This document shows, piece by piece, positions 52,015 to 59,400 of a stretch of DNA of 64,000 bases. Under the pieces are notes generated by a model. That model was not told the origin of the DNA. It worked only from the letters and a program-made list of their open reading frames with translations, and ran no database searches. The number at the start of each line of letters is the position of its first letter. Positions within the stretch are counted from its first letter, which is position 1. The translations under genes were made by a program, and so were the position numbers. The DNA is from an uncultured bacterium (lineage in GTDB: Bacteria > Actinomycetota > Coriobacteriia > Coriobacteriales > Coriobacteriaceae), in the NCBI GenBank assembly GCA_905215445.1, contig CAJMPZ010000002.1, forward strand, positions 1 to 64,000. Reading direction: 5' to 3'.

Positions 52015-52232
52015 AGTTGACATCCTTGCTCGGCTTGAGATGATTGCCATCCGGCTGAGTTTTGATTCAAGCACTGCCCCCTGTGCTGGCTCCGATGCGG
52101 GGGGGGGTTGTTTCTATATTTATTCAGTCGGAGTATCGATTATCGATTGTTGGTCAGCTAAGTGTCGGCCTCTAGGTTTCTCGTTAGATATACCTTGCTA
52201 TCTGCGCATACTCGATTTCCGAGGATATCTGG

Positions 52233-52250
52233 ACTCGATTTTCGAGTTTT
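52233..52250 (+). terminator. Small hairpin, weak terminator candidate
   Basis: ACTCGA pairs with TCGAGT around TTT, followed by TTT. A run of nine G residues (52099-52107) and an ATCGATTATCGAT palindrome lie between it and the EIID stop. Confidence 0.4.
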
Positions 52251-52253
52251 GTC

Positions 52254-52952
52254 CTACAGGTAAATCCCCTCGAACAGGGCCTTGTGGAACTTGATGTGGT
52301 GGTCGCGTGCCCAGGTGAAGAGCGCCTGGTCAAAGTCGCCTTTGGTGGCAGGGATGCCGTAGACGCCGGCGACTTTCACGCGCACGAACTCCAGCGCGGG
52401 CAACTTGTTGATGGCCGTGAGCGCAAACGGCGACGTGGGCTCCTCGAACAGGTAATGGCTGCCTTGCAGCGCGCCGCAGCCGGTGCAGGTGCTGGCGAGC
52501 GATACGGTCTTGGTGGTGCGCGACGTTGTGGGCTTGTAGCCACAGCGCTCGCGCAGGTAGTCGCGGATCTCGGCCGGCACGCAGCCCAGCGCGGGGACGA
52601 TGGCCACGGCGTTGGCGTGGGCGGTGTCGATCGCGATGTGGCCCGCGTCGTCGATGGTGGGCGCATCGCTGGGTGCAGCCTTGCTGCTTGAGTCCTCGGC
52701 CGCCCAATACGGAATGCCAAAGGCCGCGACCGTTGTCTGCTCGTGGCACTTCCAACATTCGCGCTTGCCCAGCACCAGGTAAATATAGGGCGCGCTGGGG
52801 TCGGAGCGATCCACGCCGGGCAGCCACGCGGCAAAGGGCTCGGGGTTGACGCCATCGGGCACGTACCAGATCTTCTTGATCCGGTCCCACTTGGCGCCCA
52901 GGGCCTTGGCCTCGTCTTTGTGCGAAAAGGGAACATCGAGCTCGGTGCGCAT
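52254..52952 (-). CDS. DUF5710-domain protein with a zinc knuckle
   Basis: This 232-residue protein starts with a DUF5710-like domain (about 2-45: ELDVPFSHKDEAKALGAKWD, then KIWYVPDGVNPEPF), a module often found in plasmid or phage accessory proteins. Two Cys pairs follow, CWKCHEQT near 64-71 and CTGCGALQ near 155-162, enough for one zinc site. The rest is not recognised. AAGGAG on the minus strand supports the start at 52952. Function unknown. Confidence 0.7.
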   Translation of the reverse strand: MRTELDVPFSHKDEAKALGAKWDRIKKIWYVPDGVNPEPFAAWLPGVDRSDPSAPYIYLVLGKRECWKCHEQTTVAAFGIPYWAAEDSSSKAAPSDAPTIDDAGHIAIDTAHANAVAIVPALGCVPAEIRDYLRERCGYKPTTSRTTKTVSLASTCTGCGALQGSHYLFEEPTSPFALTAINKLPALEFVRVKVAGVYGIPATKGDFDQALFTWARDHHIKFHKALFEGIYL

Positions 52953-53075
52953 GGCGGCTCCTTTGTGCGGCTTGCGGTGCATGTGCTCCAAGGATACCCC
53001 AGCGCCGGGTGTGTGGTCGCTAAACGAGCATTTCGACCGTCCAAGAAGTCGTGGAGCATTTTGGCGAGGGCGTGT

Positions 53076-53146
53076 CGTCAAGCAAATGGGCAAGCAAATG
53101 GTCAGCTTTTGGTCAGTTGAGCGGCAACCTTGCCAAAAGCTTGACG
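53076..53146. repeat. Nested inverted repeat CGTCAAGC / GCTTTTGG
   Basis: CGTCAAGC (53076-53083) pairs with GCTTGACG (53139-53146), and inside them GCTTTTGG (53105-53112) pairs with CCAAAAGC (53133-53140). The word TTTTGGTCAGTTG is shared with 2857-2869. It lies in the 317-base gap before the next gene, where no gene is supported. Confidence 0.6.
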
Positions 53147-53269
53147 GATTTGCATTTAGACGTCGACGAATGAACACTTTGGTTGCGCCGCGGCAAAAAA
53201 CTGCTGGTCGTTTGCCGAAAACTCGCCAGGGTCGCGAGTCGCCGTCGACGCGCGTGCTATCTTCGCGCC

Positions 53270-54373
53270 ATGGGGTACTTTATCGTTTCACATAACGCTG
53301 CGCTGGCGCTTTTGGCGCACATCCCGAATCCACGCTTTGGGGATTCGGAACCAGAGGTCGTGTCGATTGCAGGCGCCTGCGCGCTGTTGGACCAAGAGGC
53401 GCAGGACTTTATCGATCGCTATGATCTGGGGATTGACGCGCTGGAGCTGATGGTGCCGACGCGCGCCGACCGCCGACGGACCAAGCACGTCGCGACGCAC
53501 CTGTGCACCAATGAGCTCCCCGCGGGTTCGTTTATCTCGCTGGGCCACTGGATGGGCGACCTGGATGCGTACGTGTGCTCTCCCGAGCTGGCGTTTTTGC
53601 AGGCCGCGCATGATGGCGATGCGGCTGAGGCCATCTATGCCGGCTACGCCATGACATCGAACTACCGACTGGATAACCTTGCGCCCGGTGGGGTGACAAG
53701 TAGGGATGGGGGCATGCGCGGCGGCAGGCTCACGACGAAGGAGCTCATTGCGGCGTACCTTGACCGAGCGGCAAAGGTGAGGGGCGCCGCCAAGGCGAAG
53801 GCGTTGCTTCCGTATGTGGTGGAGGGCTCGCGGTCTCCAAGGGAGTCGGGGCTTTGCATGTTTATGTCGTTGCCTGCACATTGCGGTGGGCTTGCGCTGG
53901 GCAAGGCCGAGCTGAACAAGAAATACTTTATCCGCGACGGTTACAACGATGGGCGCAACCGCAAACTGCGCGTGTTGGAGCGCACGCCCGACATAACGCT
54001 AACGGCGAAAGCAGAGGTGGGCCTGGATAAAGTAAGGGCAGGCTTGCTGCCCGAAGTGCTTACCGCGCTGGTCGACTACGACAGCGACGCCATCCATGAT
54101 GGAAGCGAGAAGATCCACAAGGATGCCGAACGCCGCAACGAGCTGCAGATGCTCAATGGGGTCGCGTACTTTACGGTGACGACAGACCAGGCAATCGACT
54201 ACGACAAGCTCGTTCGCCTGTGCGAACGCATCCGACGGAAGCTGCATCGGAATAAGCGCCCCATCTTTAACAAGGCGATGAGTGCAGAGCAGCGATATTT
54301 TGCCCATGCGCGTGCCGAAACGAAGCGATTTTGGCTCTGGCAAGCCGTTATCGATGCGCATCAGTATTGGTAG
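53270..54373 (+). CDS. Putative DUF559/Vsr-like nuclease-fold protein (AbiEi-like)
   Basis: This 367-residue protein resembles actinobacterial proteins annotated as AbiEi-like or DUF559 proteins, which carry a very-short-patch-repair-like nuclease domain at the C terminus. The segment ALVDYDSDAIHDGSEKIHKD followed by AERRNELQMLNGVAYFTVT near 260-300 fits the D...E-K-x5-RRN core of that domain. The N-terminal part may bind DNA but lacks a clear wHTH. The ATG at 53270 starts the conserved-looking part; no strong ribosome site is seen. Function is uncertain. Confidence 0.55.
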   Translation: MGYFIVSHNAALALLAHIPNPRFGDSEPEVVSIAGACALLDQEAQDFIDRYDLGIDALELMVPTRADRRRTKHVATHLCTNELPAGSFISLGHWMGDLDAYVCSPELAFLQAAHDGDAAEAIYAGYAMTSNYRLDNLAPGGVTSRDGGMRGGRLTTKELIAAYLDRAAKVRGAAKAKALLPYVVEGSRSPRESGLCMFMSLPAHCGGLALGKAELNKKYFIRDGYNDGRNRKLRVLERTPDITLTAKAEVGLDKVRAGLLPEVLTALVDYDSDAIHDGSEKIHKDAERRNELQMLNGVAYFTVTTDQAIDYDKLVRLCERIRRKLHRNKRPIFNKAMSAEQRYFAHARAETKRFWLWQAVIDAHQYW

Positions 54374-54418
54374 GGGCGGTAACAGGGGGTTAGAATTAGC
54401 GGCCATATATCCAGATCT

Positions 54419-54586
54419 AATACTTTTCCCGAGAAGTGAACGAGCCAGAATGGACCCCCGAAACATCGACACTTTTAGGGGCCCGTTTCCTGCGGTTTTG
54501 CTGCTGGGGTCCTGCGGTTTTAACGTCAAAAAGTGTGGATGCTCTGGGGGTCCAAATAAGCTCGTTCACTTCTCGGGAAAAGTATT
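54419..54586. repeat. Long palindromic element with AATACTTTTCCCGAG ends
   Basis: Perfect 27-base arms (54419-54445 and 54560-54586) flank a centre in which GGACCCCC, GACACTTTT and GTTT/AAAC pieces also pair imperfectly. TCCTGCGGTTTT occurs near-tandemly inside it. The 168-base unit looks like a mobile palindrome and fills the gap after the nuclease-like gene. Confidence 0.8.
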
Positions 54587-54715
54587 AAACCTCACTTTAT
54601 AGGGGGTTATTTATATATGGCTGCGAGACCCAACCGCGCCTGATCGGGGCAATCACCGGGGCTGTTTGGGCGCTTTGGGTGCCGTGGCATCCTCTGGGCT
54701 TGGTCGCCGTAAAAT

Positions 54716-54745
54716 AAAACAGCTCAGAGGCGAAGCCTCTGAGCT
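54716..54745 (-). terminator. Terminator of tRNA-Val
   Basis: On the minus strand AGCTCAGAGGC (54745-54735) and GCCTCTGAGCT (54731-54721) pair around TTC, followed by GTTTTATTTTA. Confidence 0.9.
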
Positions 54746-54754
54746 GCGAACATT

Positions 54755-54829
54755 TGGTGGGCGTTAGAAGATTTGAACTTCTGACCTCTTCCGTGTCAGG
54801 GAAGCGCTCTCCCCCTGAGCTAAACGCCC
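54755..54829 (-). tRNA. tRNA-Val (GAC)
   Basis: The minus strand folds into a cloverleaf: acceptor GGGCGTT/AACGCCC, D arm GCTC/GAGC, anticodon stem CTTCC/GGAAG with loop CTGACAC (anticodon GAC), T arm with GTTCAAATC, discriminator A and encoded CCA at 54757-54755. Confidence 0.96.
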
Positions 54830-55060
54830 GATCAAGGGTGCGCGAGTGCGCAGGGAATAATATAACGGAGCTCCCATCCGGTGGCAAGAACTATTTTTTA
54901 AAAAGTGGCAACTTGCGACCCTATCGGCCCCCGATCCGGCACGAGCAGCACGTGAAAAGTCGCGTTTGTACCCCCGATGAACTGCACGTTCGCGTAAAAT
55001 GTTCCCATTATGGGCAAATGGTGTCCAGGTAGTTTACGATGCGGCATCTGGGGGAGGGAC

Positions 55061-55945
55061 ATGTCGGACGCGCGCTCGCTGCGAAAACAGTTCAATCGCA
55101 TGCTCGCCACGTTGCTGGTGGCGCTTGCTGCTGCCGGAGCCGTAACGTATGCTTGGTACATCTACAACGCCAACCGCCACATCACCGACGTCAAGATGGC
55201 CGCGGGCACGGGCGTGACCTTCCTTATCTCCAACGAGTACGACGGCGAATACAAAACCAACGCCGGCCTGAGCTTTACGGGTCTGCTCGATCCCGTCTCG
55301 ACCGACAACGTGCTCAACGGCTTTCAAAAGGTAACGGGCTTTACCGGCGGAACCACCCAGGACTCGCTGTTTGCCAGCATGTTTGGTGCCGCAGAGCATT
55401 CCGACTACTACAAGACCTCCCTGTACCTGGCCACCAACTCTGCCGCGACCGACGTGTACCTGTCGGGCATCGACTTTACCGAGCAGGACCCGGCAAACCC
55501 CATCTCTACCGCTCTGCGGGTGGGCCTGGTTACCTATGCGCCGGGGCAGGGCGATACCGTTACGGGCCAGTACATCTTTGAGGTCTCGGGCGAGCGCAAT
55601 CCCCAGGCGCGCTACAACACGCTCGACGGCAAGGATGCCGGCGAGAACGAGCAGAATCACCTGGTGCTCGACAGCACCCGCTCCGATGGAACAACGGTTC
55701 ATTTTGACCAGCTGACCAGTGCAAACTTCTGTGACTACAACGAAGACACTGGCATCGTGAGCCTCAAGGAGGCTACGACCAAGATCTGCAGCCTGCCCGC
55801 CGCTGCCAAGGGCACCAACCGCAGCACGCCCGTGCGCGTGGATGTGTACGTGTGGCTGGAAGGCTGCGACCCCGACTGCACCAACAACCTGGCCGCCACC
55901 AGCTTGCAATCGCTGGCGTTGCGCTTTGCCGGTAAGCGTTCGTAA
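55061..55945 (+). CDS. SipW/TasA-type exported protein, first gene of the AAA+/peptidase operon
   Basis: This 294-residue protein has the N-terminal segment RSLRKQFNRMLATLLVALAA followed by AGAVTYAWYIYN, with cleavage expected after Ala31. The mature part is Asp/Thr-rich, with NSAATDVYLSGIDF typical of a beta strand row. The C-terminal signature is VYVWLEGCDPDCTNNL. Here a second Cys stands two residues before Asp, so CxPDC could form a disulfide within or between subunits. GGGGGAGGG precedes the ATG. The next gene starts 11 bases after its stop. Confidence 0.78.
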   Translation: MSDARSLRKQFNRMLATLLVALAAAGAVTYAWYIYNANRHITDVKMAAGTGVTFLISNEYDGEYKTNAGLSFTGLLDPVSTDNVLNGFQKVTGFTGGTTQDSLFASMFGAAEHSDYYKTSLYLATNSAATDVYLSGIDFTEQDPANPISTALRVGLVTYAPGQGDTVTGQYIFEVSGERNPQARYNTLDGKDAGENEQNHLVLDSTRSDGTTVHFDQLTSANFCDYNEDTGIVSLKEATTKICSLPAAAKGTNRSTPVRVDVYVWLEGCDPDCTNNLAATSLQSLALRFAGKRS

Positions 55946-55956
55946 GGGGGCTGGGT

Positions 55957-56793
55957 ATGAGTGTATCGAACATCAAAGATATCCTAAGCTCGCGCCGTCG
56001 CATGGTTGCTGCGGCCGCATGGATGTTGGTGCTGGTAGCCGCCTTGAGCGCGGCCACCTACGCCTGGTTTAGCAACTCGCGCTACACCAACGTGACGCCC
56101 GTGGCGCACACGGTAAGCGACGAGAGCTCCGACCTGCAGATTGGCCTTTCGGCCAACGGGCCCTGGGACACAACGGCAACGCTTGCCGCCGCCGACAAGA
56201 CGCTCTATCCCATCTCGACGGCAGACCTTTCCCGCTTTTGGCGCGGCACGTTCCAAAACGCCGCCGGCATCACGACTGACTACGCCGACTGCACCGCGCA
56301 GCTGGATGACTACGCCCTTTCGGGCACGCTGTACCTTAAGGGCAGCGACAGTGCGCTCAACGTGTACCTGTACCAGGGCAAGATGGGCATGACGAGCGAC
56401 CCGCAGCTGCTGGCCGCACTGCGCCTGGGCTTGGTGATCACGACTGCGTCGGGCACGCAAACGCATATCTTTACCTGTGACGACTTGGGCAATACTGCAG
56501 GCGCCACCAACAGGCGCACCACGGCGCAGGACGGCGCGGTCGTAGCGGGTGCCGCCTCGGGCTGGAGCTACACCGCCGACCCGGCCCGCGCTATTAGCTC
56601 TTACAGCATGGATGGCACCGGTGACACGCCCACGCCGCGCGCGGGCGCCACGCCCATCTGCACGCTGGCCGCCAACGAGGTGGCAAGCGTTCGCTACGTT
56701 GTATACATGGAAGGCTGCGACGCCAATTGCATCGACGAGGCCCAGGCCCGCGATGTGGTGCTGCAGCTTGCCTTTGCTGCGGCCAAGGCGTAA
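55957..56793 (+). CDS. SipW/TasA-type exported protein, second gene of the operon
   Basis: This 278-residue protein has a signal segment of the same type (ILSSRRRMVAAAAWMLVL, then SAATYAWFSNS), with cleavage expected near residue 35. A mature repeat of short beta-like segments includes LYPISTADLSRFWRG. The C-terminal signature VVYMEGCDANCIDEA again has the C-x-x-x-C variant. The GGGGGCTGGGT upstream is a usable ribosome site. Tight spacing shows that it is part of the same transcript. Confidence 0.77.
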   Translation: MSVSNIKDILSSRRRMVAAAAWMLVLVAALSAATYAWFSNSRYTNVTPVAHTVSDESSDLQIGLSANGPWDTTATLAAADKTLYPISTADLSRFWRGTFQNAAGITTDYADCTAQLDDYALSGTLYLKGSDSALNVYLYQGKMGMTSDPQLLAALRLGLVITTASGTQTHIFTCDDLGNTAGATNRRTTAQDGAVVAGAASGWSYTADPARAISSYSMDGTGDTPTPRAGATPICTLAANEVASVRYVVYMEGCDANCIDEAQARDVVLQLAFAAAKA

Positions 56794-56806
56794 GGGGGCG
56801 AGCGAC

Positions 56807-57793
56807 GTGAAAGATCAGAAGCGCATGCCAGCAGATAGCTGCGAGGCCAAAACCCAGAGCGAGAGCCCCGCGGTTCCCTCCAGCGTAGCCGCCGAGTGCC
56901 AGGTCCTCGAGGGCGCCGCCGCCTGCCGTCACGCCCGTCGCGCGCGTGCCTACATCGCGCTCGTTATGGTGGCGCTCGCCGCCACTTTGGGCGTCGCGAC
57001 CTACGCCTGGTTTACCAACAACATGAAGGTCAACACCAACTCGGTGAGCGTGCACAGCGACACGTCCAAGCTGGTGCTGGAGCTGGGCGACGCCGATCGC
57101 GGCAGCTGGTCGCAGCAGGGCGATGTTTCCCTGACTTCCAATGCGACTGGCGCCGTGACGCTCTATCCGGTCTCGACCTTCGATCTCAACGGCTTTGCTG
57201 CCTGCGCGCAAAACAACTCCGCCGGCGATGCCACGGTGTTTGAGCAGGCAAAAGACAACGGTTCCGCGTTCTACCACGGCTGGATCAATCTGCGCCCCAC
57301 CATTACCGGAACGGGCGCCAGCAAAGTAAAGGGTAAGGTCAGCTTGTATCTGGCCGAATCGCTGGTCCCGCAGGGCGCCGATGCCGAGCTGCTGCGCGCG
57401 GCCCGCGTGGGCATAAAGATCTCGAGCGGCAACCAGGTGCTTGCCACCAACATCTTTGAACTCGACGGCTCCGATAGTGGTCACCGCGCCGAGCACCCGG
57501 CGACTGCCCCTGCAGGCCTGGCGGGCTACACCGAGGGCATGCTCCTGGGCTGGCAAAACGGTCAGCTCACCTGCGGCGCCAACGTGACGCAGGACCCGGC
57601 CACCTTTACGCTGGACACGAGCGAGGCGGCCGCGCGTCCGCAAAACACGCTTGCCACGCTGGGGCTTGACCAGACCTATCGTTTGGATGTCTATTACTAC
57701 ATCGAGGGCACCGATCCCGATAGCGCCGACTATCTCTATCAAAATCCGGGCACCTTGCACCTGGCGCTCTTTGCGACCTTGGACGGTGAGTAG
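56807..57793 (+). CDS. SipW/TasA-type exported protein, third gene of the operon
   Basis: This 328-residue protein has a GTG start at 56807 with AAGGGGG upstream. It has a longer hydrophilic N terminus (about 45 residues) before the hydrophobic segment AYIALVMVALAATLGVATYAWF. LYPVSTFDLNGFA is shared in style with the preceding gene (LYPISTADLSRF), so the two are diverged duplicates. The C-terminal signature VYYYIEGTDPDSADY has Ser where the others have Cys. Two bases separate it from the next gene. Confidence 0.74.
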   Translation: MKDQKRMPADSCEAKTQSESPAVPSSVAAECQVLEGAAACRHARRARAYIALVMVALAATLGVATYAWFTNNMKVNTNSVSVHSDTSKLVLELGDADRGSWSQQGDVSLTSNATGAVTLYPVSTFDLNGFAACAQNNSAGDATVFEQAKDNGSAFYHGWINLRPTITGTGASKVKGKVSLYLAESLVPQGADAELLRAARVGIKISSGNQVLATNIFELDGSDSGHRAEHPATAPAGLAGYTEGMLLGWQNGQLTCGANVTQDPATFTLDTSEAAARPQNTLATLGLDQTYRLDVYYYIEGTDPDSADYLYQNPGTLHLALFATLDGE

Positions 57794-57795
57794 CA

Positions 57796-58593
57796 ATGGC
57801 ACACGCCACGCCCGACAACCGCCGCCCGACCACCGGCGCTCCGGTTGCCGCGCCCGCCGATATCGACCTGCGCCGCAAGCTCACTACCACCGTGGTGCTG
57901 GTGCTGTTTGCGCTGGTGGCGATAGCCATGGCAACGTTCGCCTGGTTCTCCATCGCCGATAGCGCCAAGACCCGCATGCTCATGATCGACGCCAACGCCG
58001 ACGGCTCGCTGCGCTTTGACCTGGACGGGCACGCCGCGTTCGACGAATACGTGCACAGCCTGGGTTTTGATCAGATCTCGGCGCGCATTGCCAGCGAAAA
58101 GGGCGTGGACATCGACGCGTCCAAGCTCAAGCCCGTCACCACGAGCGACTACCAGACCTTCACCTTCGAGGACGGCTCCACCGCCGATCCCGCCACCGGC
58201 GCCTACCTGGAGTTTACGCTGCACTTTATGAGCAGTACGGACCTGCGCGTTCGCCTGACCGGGCAGGATGGCGACGGCGGCGTGTCCGGCACGCGGTTTA
58301 GCTCCGACACGCAGGGCATGGCCAGCGCCATGCGCATGAGCTTTACCGCCGACGGCCATACTTGGGTCTACAACCCCAACGGGGGCGGGGGCTCGTCCGG
58401 CGCGGCCACCGTCTTTGGGCTCGACTCGGGTGCTGCCACCGCGGCCAGCGACATGTTCGACCTGATAACAGAAACGGACAAGCCGGTAACCGTTCGCATA
58501 TGGCTCGAGGGAACGGACCCAAATTGCACTAATATGCTAAAGGGAGCTAACTATTCGGTATCGATGCGCTTTGAGGGCATCGAGGAACAGTAG
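57796..58593 (+). CDS. SipW/TasA-type exported protein, fourth gene of the operon
   Basis: This 265-residue protein has a Pro/Ala-rich cytoplasmic start, then LTTTVVLVLFALVAIAMATFAWF, with cleavage near residue 50. A glycine-rich loop (NGGGGSSG) lies near residues 196-203. The C-terminal signature is VRIWLEGTDPNCTNML, followed by a final strand (YSVSMRFEGIEEQ). It is the last subunit before the signal peptidase gene, with a 60-base gap that contains a GC-rich hairpin. Confidence 0.75.
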   Translation: MAHATPDNRRPTTGAPVAAPADIDLRRKLTTTVVLVLFALVAIAMATFAWFSIADSAKTRMLMIDANADGSLRFDLDGHAAFDEYVHSLGFDQISARIASEKGVDIDASKLKPVTTSDYQTFTFEDGSTADPATGAYLEFTLHFMSSTDLRVRLTGQDGDGGVSGTRFSSDTQGMASAMRMSFTADGHTWVYNPNGGGGSSGAATVFGLDSGAATAASDMFDLITETDKPVTVRIWLEGTDPNCTNMLKGANYSVSMRFEGIEEQ

Positions 58594-58653
58594 ATATGCA
58601 CGGCGGCCACCGGGCCGCGCACGACCTAGACAGACACGGTAGTAAGGGACATC

Positions 58654-59400
58654 ATGCAATCTGTTAAAAAAGTCGCATCCATCGCGCTGAGCGTCGTCAT
58701 GTGGATCATCATCCTGGTGGCGGCCCTGTATGCGTTTACCACGCTCGCCACGCGCGAGGACGGCAGCGTTTCTGACATCGCCGGCTTCACCCCGCTCGCC
58801 GTGCAGTCCGACTCCATGGCGCCCACGTTTAACAAGGGCGACCTCATCTTCATCAAAAAGTGCGACACCTCCAAGCTCGAGGTGGGCGACATCGTGACGT
58901 TCCATACCATCATCGACAACGAGTACGCGCTCAACACGCACCGTATCGCTGCCATCGACGAGGTCAACGGCATGCGCAGCTTTACCACCAAGGGCGATAA
59001 CAACGACGTGGCCGATACGCACATCATTAGTGACGGCGACATCGTGGGCAAGTACGTGTTTGCGTTGCCGCAGATGGGCAAGGTCATGGACTTCCTGTCC
59101 AGCTCCATGGGCTTCCTCATTGTGATCGTGCTGCCCATGCTGCTGTTCTTTATCTACCAGGTGTATCACCTCATCGTGGTGGGCATGAACCTCAAGCGCG
59201 CTATGGCCGAGGAGGACCGCCTGGCCGCCGCGGCTGCCATCGTGGACGCCGAGGGCAAGGGTGGCGCCGCCGTCACCGCCGATAACGCCGCCGAGCAGCT
59301 CGCCCAGGCCGAGGCCAAGCTCGAGGAAGCCCGTCGTCTGAAGGCCGAGGCCGAGGCGGCGATGAACGCGACCAAGCAGGAGGGTGCCGACGGTGAGTGA
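58654..59400 (+). CDS. SipW-like signal peptidase I
   Basis: This 248-residue membrane peptidase belongs to the ER/SipW type, which uses a Ser-His pair instead of Ser-Lys. An N-terminal membrane helix (about 8-30) is followed by Ser54 in QSDSMAPTF, His96 in NTHRI and the Asp-rich TKGDNND at 112-118. A second membrane helix lies near 148-172. A cytoplasmic tail from about 185 is Ala/Glu-rich and coiled-coil-like (EEARRLKAEAEAAMNA). Its substrates are most likely the four exported proteins just upstream. It overlaps the AAA+ gene by 8 bases. Confidence 0.9.
   Translation: MQSVKKVASIALSVVMWIIILVAALYAFTTLATREDGSVSDIAGFTPLAVQSDSMAPTFNKGDLIFIKKCDTSKLEVGDIVTFHTIIDNEYALNTHRIAAIDEVNGMRSFTTKGDNNDVADTHIISDGDIVGKYVFALPQMGKVMDFLSSSMGFLIVIVLPMLLFFIYQVYHLIVVGMNLKRAMAEEDRLAAAAAIVDAEGKGGAAVTADNAAEQLAQAEAKLEEARRLKAEAEAAMNATKQEGADGE

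Noticed and set aside
54755..54829. Attachment site of an integrated element at tRNA-Val
   Set aside because: No integrase gene and no repeated tRNA 3' end were found nearby, although the flanking genes look accessory.
44214..58593. Type IV pilins
   Set aside because: The hydrophobic segments are preceded by short basic starts, but no prepilin G/F(T)xxE cleavage site is seen. The AWF motif and adjacent SipW-like peptidases fit SipW-type export better.
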